A DNA stretch of 21,099 bases from Flavobacteriaceae bacterium UBA3159 (lineage in GTDB: Bacteria; Bacteroidota; Bacteroidia; Flavobacteriales; Flavobacteriaceae), in assembly GCA_002364535.1 (NCBI GenBank), contig DEYL01000050.1, positions 1 through 21,099 on the forward strand, written 5' to 3'. The translations under genes were made by a program, and so were the position numbers. Position 1 is the first letter of the stretch. Each line of letters begins with the position of its first letter. A model generated the notes under the pieces. That model ran no database searches. It had not been told where the DNA came from and worked only from the letters and a program-made list of their open reading frames with translations. Positions 15,866-21,099 of the stretch are shown here, piece by piece.

Positions 15866-18310
15866 ATGAAAAGACTTTTACCCCTTATTTCCGTATGGCT
15901 ATTGTTGGGTTGTATGCCCAAGAACCAAGAGGATATCAACCTGATTGAATTGGTTCCCCAGAACACCAGTCTCGTTGCTCAAATCAATGATAGTATTTCT
16001 CTGAAAAGCTCAAAGTTGTTGTCTCAAATCTTCTCATTGAATGCCAATTTAAAAAAAAGCGTACAAAACATCATCCCCGAAAACACCAGCTCACCTGAGC
16101 TGGTCTTTATTACTCCCATCGGGAAAAATGAAAATGTAGTAGGTCTGATTTTTAAAAGAAATCCAATGGATACCCTTGTCAATTTCAAAAAAACCATTCA
16201 ATACAGTGGAAAAACCATAGGGATTATCGACAAAGAGGGACAAACTTTTTATAGCACCCATTTGGGAGGATTGAAAATGTTGTCTCAATCTCAATTGATC
16301 ATTGAAAACGGAATTCGAAATTATCAAAAACAACAGCGAGGAATCAGTAGCCCGGCTTTTTACCAACTGGCCGAAAGTATGGATCTAGATATGGCTGTTA
16401 ATTTTTTGATACACCCTACCTCTGTTTATTTTACCAAAGAGTTTTTTTCAAATACACCACTCTTTCCTGAAACAGGTAGAGATTGGATTGAATTGGGGAT
16501 GGAGGTTTCAGAAAACGCCGTCAACCTGAACGGAGTGGCCTTTCTCAACGACTCTATTCCGGATGCTTTGATCTTGGTCAAAAATATCAAACCCCAAAAG
16601 TTGTCGCTATCTCAAATCGTCCCTGAAAACTTTACCACCTACCTGGGTTTTCCTATAGACAATATGCAACAGTTGGAAGACAATTTTAAACGTTACAGCA
16701 GACGGGTCAATTTACCACTCAATGGGGCGAACTTATCAGCACTGAAAAGTCTGAACGAAGTGGCTTGGATTTCTACTGCGAGTGAAAAGTCTGTTGTATT
16801 TCGTATCGATGATATTGAAGAAAACTTCCCCGATTTTCTATCTATGGAAAATGAACCCAAAAAATTTCGAAATTTCACCTATTACCCAGCGTCAATGCCT
16901 CCCGATCTCAAAGCTTTGATCGATATTTTTGGTGATGAAATTGATCCCAAATGGGGCTGTTGGCATGAAAATCTTCTCATCATGAGTGAGACAGAATCGG
17001 GATTGAAAAACATTTTAGGGAGTTATCTGGATCGAAATACATTGGATCGAATACCGGCATTTAAAAACTTAGAGGAAAAACTTGCCGATGAAAATTCATT
17101 TTTGTGGATTGGTAATAACAAAAATCTGATAAAATACTGGCAAGAAAATAAAGCACCTGTAAACATTAAAAATTTATCTGTTAAAGAATATCCCCTCAGT
17201 GCATTTCAGGGTGTAGCAGAGGTTGACTTCACCCATCTGCATTTTAGCCTTCAAAAAAACCAGCCTTCAAATGGAAAAGCGGGAGTTAAAAACGTATACA
17301 CCCTAGAACTCAACAAACGTTCTGTCATTCCACCCCAGTGGTTTAAAAATCATAGAACTAAAGGTATGGACGTTGTGATTCAGGACAGTGACCATGTTCT
17401 TTATCTGTTCTCCAACAAGGGTAAATTGTATTGGAAGAAACAACTGTCCGGTAAAATCATTGGAGAAATTCAACAGGTCGATCTTTATAAAAATAATCGT
17501 TGGCAATTGGCTTTTCGGACTGCTGACCGAATGTTGGTATTGGATCGCAATGGGAAGATTGTCAAGCCTTTCAACATCAAGCTTCCAAAAAGCTCAAATC
17601 CACTCCCTTTGTCGATTTTCGATTATGACAATAATCGTAATTACCGTTTTTTGATCGCACAGGATCGCTCTATTTTGATGTACAACAACCGGGGGAAACG
17701 ACTCAATGGATTTACACTCAAAAAGGTCAATGCCAATATCATCGCACCCCCCAAACACATTCGTCTTCAAAGCAAAGATTATATACTTATTCCTTTGGAG
17801 AACAACACCCTAAAAATTGTTTCTCGAACAGGAAAAGATCGCGTCAAGGTCAAGGGTAAAATCGACTTTACCAACAATGGTATTTTTTCTTATCTCAATA
17901 CATTTACTACAACTGATCAAGGGGGTCATTTGATCCAAGTTGATACCAAAGGTAATAGGGTAGCCTCTCCATTAAACTTGAGACCCAATCACCGCATTGA
18001 TGCCACTACAAAAACTCTGGTTACGCTTTCCGAAAATACACTTAACATTAAGGGAATTCCTGTTAAGCTTCCCTATGGAGAATATACCCCCCCTAAAATA
18101 TTTTACCTTAACAATACACTCTACTTTAGCACCACAGACACTTCCGACCAAAAAGTATATTTATTTTACAGCAATGGAACAGCAGTCGAGGGATTTCCGG
18201 TCTATGGAAAATCTGCAGTCGATATATCCAATAGCGACAAAGATAGGGCACTGGAAATGGTTGTCGCCACAGAGGACAACAGTATTTTGATCTATGAAAT
18301 CAATCGATAA
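15866..18310 (+). CDS. Large lipoprotein with predicted C-terminal beta-propeller, function unknown
   Basis: The start ATG at 15866 gives 814 residues beginning with a lipoprotein signal, MKRLLPLISVWLLLGC, with C16 as the lipidated cysteine. The open frame runs further upstream into rnhB, but only this start gives a signal peptide; ATG 15857 adds three residues. Residues 17-490 form an alpha/beta region with no motif I recognise; the VPQNTSLVAQIND beginning is reminiscent of DUF3352-type proteins, a weak resemblance. From about 498 to 814 a short pattern repeats every 38-48 residues: a hydrophobic strand, then a Gly turn such as LDRNGKIVK, YNNRGKRLNGF, SRTGKDRVKV, DTKGNRV and YSNGTAVEGF. The last unit ends in ILIYEINR. 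This suggests a 7- or 8-bladed beta-propeller. It would sit on the periplasmic face of a membrane or on the cell surface. The 3' end overlaps lipB. Confidence 0.8.
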   Translation: MKRLLPLISVWLLLGCMPKNQEDINLIELVPQNTSLVAQINDSISLKSSKLLSQIFSLNANLKKSVQNIIPENTSSPELVFITPIGKNENVVGLIFKRNPMDTLVNFKKTIQYSGKTIGIIDKEGQTFYSTHLGGLKMLSQSQLIIENGIRNYQKQQRGISSPAFYQLAESMDLDMAVNFLIHPTSVYFTKEFFSNTPLFPETGRDWIELGMEVSENAVNLNGVAFLNDSIPDALILVKNIKPQKLSLSQIVPENFTTYLGFPIDNMQQLEDNFKRYSRRVNLPLNGANLSALKSLNEVAWISTASEKSVVFRIDDIEENFPDFLSMENEPKKFRNFTYYPASMPPDLKALIDIFGDEIDPKWGCWHENLLIMSETESGLKNILGSYLDRNTLDRIPAFKNLEEKLADENSFLWIGNNKNLIKYWQENKAPVNIKNLSVKEYPLSAFQGVAEVDFTHLHFSLQKNQPSNGKAGVKNVYTLELNKRSVIPPQWFKNHRTKGMDVVIQDSDHVLYLFSNKGKLYWKKQLSGKIIGEIQQVDLYKNNRWQLAFRTADRMLVLDRNGKIVKPFNIKLPKSSNPLPLSIFDYDNNRNYRFLIAQDRSILMYNNRGKRLNGFTLKKVNANIIAPPKHIRLQSKDYILIPLENNTLKIVSRTGKDRVKVKGKIDFTNNGIFSYLNTFTTTDQGGHLIQVDTKGNRVASPLNLRPNHRIDATTKTLVTLSENTLNIKGIPVKLPYGEYTPPKIFYLNNTLYFSTTDTSDQKVYLFYSNGTAVEGFPVYGKSAVDISNSDKDRALEMVVATEDNSILIYEINR

Positions 18311-19001
18311 TCTCCGCCTCAAATACTTCAGTAAAGTGTTTTAGAAGTCTCTCTTTTACTTCTTGCTCATCCACTTGCTTTTTTAATTCTTTAGCCAAAG
18401 AAGTAACCCCTTTCCCCTGAATTCCGCAGGGGATGATATAATCGAAATAAGACAAGTCGGTATTGACATTGAAGGCAAATCCGTGCATTGTTACCCACCG
18501 ACTGGCTCTGACTCCCATGGCACATATCTTTCGAGCAAAGGGGGAATTCAAATCCAACCACACTCCTGTTTCACCGTCACTTCGCGCTCCGACTATCCCA
18601 AAATCGGCTAAGGTTTTGATGATGACCTCCTCCAGACAGCGCAAGTAGCGGTGGATATCGGTAAAAAAATTATCCAAATCTAAAAGCGGGTAGCCTACGA
18701 TCTGTCCTGGACCGTGGAAAGTGATGTCCCCCCCACGATTGGTTTTAAAAAAAGAAATGCCTTTGGTTTCGAGCTGCTTTTCTCTCAAGAGCAAGTGTTC
18801 CATTTTTCCACTTTTGCCAATGGTAAAAACAGGTGGGTGTATAACTAAGAAAAGATAATTGTTTGTTGGAAAAGGGCGCTGCAGTTTTCGGTTTTCTCTC
18901 TTACGGTCAATGATTTTGGAAAAATAGTCCTCTTGTCTTTGCCAAGCCTCCTCATAGGAAAGTGAACCCCAATCTACTACTTTTATATTTTTGTTTTTCA
19001 T
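18300..19001 (-). CDS. lipB: Octanoyltransferase (lipoate biosynthesis)
   Basis: This 233-residue cytoplasmic enzyme moves octanoyl from acyl carrier protein to lipoyl domains of 2-oxoacid dehydrogenases and the glycine cleavage H protein. Visible motifs: RGGDITFHGPGQ (89-100), K158 in ARKICAMGVR, MHGFAFNV (172-179), and the acyl-binding cysteine C192 in PCGIQGKGVTSL. The start is the ATG at 19001, which overlaps the yqaE stop as ATGA; a TTG three codons upstream would be longer but breaks this coupling and adds nothing conserved. Its last 11 bases overlap the end of the convergent lipoprotein gene. No lipA is nearby. Confidence 0.96.
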   Translation of the reverse strand: MKNKNIKVVDWGSLSYEEAWQRQEDYFSKIIDRKRENRKLQRPFPTNNYLFLVIHPPVFTIGKSGKMEHLLLREKQLETKGISFFKTNRGGDITFHGPGQIVGYPLLDLDNFFTDIHRYLRCLEEVIIKTLADFGIVGARSDGETGVWLDLNSPFARKICAMGVRASRWVTMHGFAFNVNTDLSYFDYIIPCGIQGKGVTSLAKELKKQVDEQEVKERLLKHFTEVFEAEIID

Positions 19002-19165
19002 ACTTCCCAACGTTCAGGGTTGTTCAAAATCACAAGGGCCGCTATTACCCCCGGTACCCAACCACATAAAGTCAGTAAAAAGACAATAACAATTGAACCA
19101 CAGCCTTGGTCTATTACAGCCAAAGGGGGGAAAAGAATCGATAAGAGGACGCGCCAAAAACTCAA
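18998..19165 (-). CDS. YqaE/Pmp3-family small membrane protein
   Basis: This 55-residue protein is easily missed because its start is TTG (19165). It reads MSFWRVLLSILFPPLAVIDQ and continues with a second hydrophobic segment containing FLLTLCGWVPGVIAALVI. The FPPLAV motif, the Gly-rich turn and the GWxPGxIxAL motif are the signature of the YqaE/Pmp3 (UPF0057) family: two membrane helices, linked in yeast and plants to membrane potential and salt stress. The preceding in-frame TGA is three codons upstream of the N-terminal motif and no ATG is available, so TTG (or the ATT before it) must be used. Its TGA stop overlaps the lipB ATG, so the two are coupled. Function here is not known. Confidence 0.88.
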   Translation of the reverse strand: MSFWRVLLSILFPPLAVIDQGCGSIVIVFLLTLCGWVPGVIAALVILNNPERWEV

Positions 19166-19181
19166 AATTCAATGCTTTGGG

Positions 19182-19189
19182 TAAAGATA
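19182..19189 (-). promoter_or_regulatory. Candidate -7 element for yqaE-lipB
   Basis: On the minus strand TATCTTTA matches TAnnTTTG at all fixed positions except the last. It lies about 17 bases before the TTG start of yqaE. No good TTG -33 element is seen at the right distance, so the call is weak. It lies inside the lysS promoter spacing, so the two promoters would face each other. Confidence 0.3.
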
Positions 19190-19195
19190 GGAAAT

Positions 19196-19229
19196 TTGAT
19201 TACCGATTGCTTGAGACTGATTATCTTTG
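19196..19229 (+). promoter_or_regulatory. Promoter of lysS, Bacteroidota type
   Basis: TTG at 19196-19198 (within TTTG), a 23-base spacer, then TATCTTTG at 19222-19229, a perfect match to the Bacteroidota -7 element TAnnTTTG. Reported spacing for Flavobacterium is about 17-23 bases. The leader to the lysS ATG would be only about 10-15 bases. A TTG at 19227 that opens the frame further lies inside this -7 element, which argues that it is not the start codon. Confidence 0.65.
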
Positions 19230-19247
19230 CAAAAATCAATTGGCCTC

Positions 19248-20939
19248 ATGGCGCAACTTTCAGAGCAAGAACAAGTAAGAAGAGAAAAGCTACAAGCACT
19301 TCGCGAATTGGGGATCAATCCCTATCCGGCGGCTTTATATCCGGTAGATGCAAATTCCAAAAACATCAAAGAGGACTTTAATGAAGGGAAAACTGTAATC
19401 ATTGCCGGACGATTGATGTCGCGTAGAATTCAAGGAAAGGCCAGTTTTGCAGAATTGCAAGACAGCGAAGGACGAATCCAAGTTTATTTCAACAGAGATG
19501 AAATATGTCCCAATCAAGACAAAACTGCCTATAACGAAATTTATAAGAAACTACTCGATATAGGAGATATTATTGGAATTGAAGGCAGTCTTTTTACAAC
19601 CCAGGTAGGAGAAAAAACCGTCATGGTCAAATCCTTTCAATTGCTGAACAAAACCCTTCGTCCTCTCCCCTTACCCAAAACAGATAACGATGGAAATGTT
19701 TATGACGAATTCAATGATCCAGAACTGCGTTACCGCCAGCGATATGTCGATTTGATTGTCAATCCTAAAGTAAAAGACACCTTTGTCAGACGGACCAAGA
19801 TCACCAACAGTATTCGCAACTTTTTTAACGATAAAGGCTATCTGGAAGTTGAAACCCCCGTATTACAACTTATTCCAGGAGGTGCAGCGGCAAGACCTTT
19901 CGTTACCTACCACAATGCTCTGAATATCCCACTATACCTGAGAATCGCTAATGAACTCTATCTCAAACGTCTGATCGTAGGGGGATTTGATGGGGTATAT
20001 GAATTTTCCAAAGACTTTAGAAATGAAGGAATGGATCGCACCCACAATCCTGAATTTACGGTCATGGAACTCTACGTTGCTTATAAGGACTATTTCTGGA
20101 TGATGGAAACCACCGAAGCATTGTTGGAAAAAGTGGCCATTGAATCACAGGGCAGTACAAAGGTCACGGTAGGGGAACATACAATTGATTTTAAAGCCCC
20201 CTATCCACGTATCCCCATTTTAGAAGCAATCAAAACACACACCGGGATCGATGTTTCGGAAATGGATGAAAATCAATTGAGAGAGACCGCAAAAAATTTG
20301 GGATTGGAAGTGGACAATACCATGGGTGAAGGCAAATTGATCGACGAGATTTTTGGTGAAAAGTGTGAAAACCACTATGTTCAGCCCACCTTTATCACCG
20401 ATTATCCAAAATCAATGAGTCCGCTGACCAAAGAGCATCGCGATAACCACAAACTGACAGAGCGTTTTGAATTGATGGTCAACGGAAAAGAACTGGCCAA
20501 TGCTTATTCTGAGCTCAACGACCCCATCGACCAAAGAAAGCGCTTTGAGGCCCAGTTGGCCCTGGGTGAAAAAGGAGACGATGAAGCCATGTTTATCGAT
20601 CAGGATTTCCTTCGCGCCCTGGAATACGGTATGCCCCCCACCTCCGGAATTGGGATTGGTGTAGACCGCTTGGTAATGCTGATGACCAACAATAGTTCCA
20701 TACAGGAAGTATTGTTTTTCCCTCAGATGAAACCCGAACAGAAAGCCACTCCCCTTACTGAAGAGGAAAAGTTGATTTTGGGTTTACTTAAAAAAGAAAG
20801 TCCTACGACCCTAAACACCCTAAAGGAGAAAAGTAGATTGAGTAACAAAAAATGGGATAAATCCATTAAAGGTTTGACCAAAAATAAGTTGGCCAAAGTC
20901 TTCAAAAATGATCAAGGGCTTTGGGTAGAATTGCTTTAA
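19248..20939 (+). CDS. lysS: Lysyl-tRNA synthetase, class II
   Basis: This 563-residue cytoplasmic enzyme charges tRNA-Lys. It has an N-terminal OB-fold anticodon domain (about 50-150, with VIIAGRLMSRRIQGKASF) and a class II catalytic core: motif 1 around 190-215 (ending YLEVETPVL), motif 2 starting FRNEGMD at 257, and motif 3 GIGIGVDR at 467-474. After the usual end of bacterial LysRS (near residue 497) there is an extra tail of about 67 residues with a helix-helix-helix-strand pattern like a winged helix. The ATG at 19248 is chosen because MAQLSEQE is a normal N-terminus and the upstream TTG lies in the promoter. yqaE-lipB is divergent. Confidence 0.97.
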   Translation: MAQLSEQEQVRREKLQALRELGINPYPAALYPVDANSKNIKEDFNEGKTVIIAGRLMSRRIQGKASFAELQDSEGRIQVYFNRDEICPNQDKTAYNEIYKKLLDIGDIIGIEGSLFTTQVGEKTVMVKSFQLLNKTLRPLPLPKTDNDGNVYDEFNDPELRYRQRYVDLIVNPKVKDTFVRRTKITNSIRNFFNDKGYLEVETPVLQLIPGGAAARPFVTYHNALNIPLYLRIANELYLKRLIVGGFDGVYEFSKDFRNEGMDRTHNPEFTVMELYVAYKDYFWMMETTEALLEKVAIESQGSTKVTVGEHTIDFKAPYPRIPILEAIKTHTGIDVSEMDENQLRETAKNLGLEVDNTMGEGKLIDEIFGEKCENHYVQPTFITDYPKSMSPLTKEHRDNHKLTERFELMVNGKELANAYSELNDPIDQRKRFEAQLALGEKGDDEAMFIDQDFLRALEYGMPPTSGIGIGVDRLVMLMTNNSSIQEVLFFPQMKPEQKATPLTEEEKLILGLLKKESPTTLNTLKEKSRLSNKKWDKSIKGLTKNKLAKVFKNDQGLWVELL

Positions 20940-20942
20940 AAA

Positions 20943-20973
20943 TTAATAAAATAAGCAAAGCTTATTTTATTAA
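20943..20973 (+). terminator. AT-rich hairpin terminator after lysS
   Basis: A perfect 14-bp stem: TTAATAAAATAAGC (20943-20956), loop AAA, and the exact reverse complement (20960-20973). It begins four bases after the lysS stop. The stem is nearly all A-T with no separate T tract, but the arm itself supplies T-rich RNA. Being symmetric, it could work on both strands. Confidence 0.65.
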
Positions 20974-21039
20974 GGATTACGACACCAACGGAGCGAACCT
21001 ATCTGCAGTAGCGTGGGGATAGCTAGCAGGTGATTTTTG

Positions 21040-21099
21040 TTAGGATGAGGGTCGAATGATAGGTGTTTCCAGCCGATCAATAAGCCCGTTTAAATAATG
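21040..21099 (-). CDS. Possible C-terminus of a minus-strand gene (cut by the window edge)
   Basis: On the minus strand only one frame is open from the window edge: 19 codons reading HYLNGLIDRLETPIIRPSS, then TAA at 21042-21040. The other two frames stop within seven codons. A convergent gene ending here would fit the two-way terminator after lysS. The stretch is too short to identify and may be chance. Between it and the terminator (20974-21039) lies a small hairpin, CTGC-ag-TAGC pairing with GCTAGCAG (21003-21029), of unknown meaning. Confidence 0.35.
   Translation of the reverse strand, partial: HYLNGLIDRLETPIIRPSS

Noticed and set aside
19002..19010. TTG start for lipB three codons upstream
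   Set aside because: The ATG at 19001 overlaps the yqaE stop as ATGA, a normal coupling arrangement, and needs no rare start.
19227..19247. TTG start for lysS seven codons upstream
   Set aside because: The TTG is part of the TATCTTTG promoter element and the added residues do not fit the LysRS N-terminus. ATG 19248 is preferred.

Overview
The window looks like chromosome of a marine-type flavobacterium (Bacteroidota). The evidence is a Bacteroidota-type putative porin, an ExbB-ExbD-TonB-FolC gene string, a YqaE-LipB pair divergent from LysS, an almost complete lack of Shine-Dalgarno sequences, frequent TTG starts, and a promoter before lysS that matches the Bacteroidota -7 element TAnnTTTG. 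Most genes are core housekeeping genes. I see no insertion sequence, integrase, CRISPR array or prophage gene.

Layout. Positions 1-24 are the 5' end of a tRNA on the minus strand. Then comes a minus-strand block: a small putative sugar methyltransferase resembling the plant DUF579/GXM family (83-631), folC, a TonB-like protein, exbD and exbB (692-3791, tightly packed), the Na+/H+ antiporter nhaD (3845-5173) and the cell-wall recycling kinase anmK (5232-6320). A very AT-rich divergent spacer leads into the plus-strand glutamate synthase pair gltB-gltD (6517-12497), closed by a hairpin terminator. The putative porin (12710-15103, minus) is divergent from rnhB and a large lipoprotein with a predicted C-terminal beta-propeller (15178-18310, plus). 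The lipoprotein gene converges on, and overlaps by 11 bases, the minus-strand pair yqaE-lipB (18300-19165). yqaE is a 55-codon TTG-start gene. lysS (19248-20939) follows, with a promoter upstream and a perfect 14-bp hairpin downstream. The last 57 bases may hold the C-terminus of another minus-strand gene.

How the genes work together. GltB and GltD form NADPH-dependent glutamate synthase. ExbB, ExbD and the TonB-like protein would form an inner-membrane motor energising outer-membrane transport, and NhaD lies directly upstream on the same strand. AnmK recycles anhydro-MurNAc from peptidoglycan. LipB makes the lipoyl cofactor, FolC makes folylpolyglutamates, RnhB removes ribonucleotides from DNA and LysS charges tRNA-Lys.

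Most worth a second look are the DUF579/GXM-like bacterial protein at 83-631; gltB, whose base composition (about 32% GC in sampled lines) clashes with its own operon partner gltD (about 47%) and suggests replacement by a foreign allele; and the uncharacterised propeller lipoprotein downstream of rnhB.
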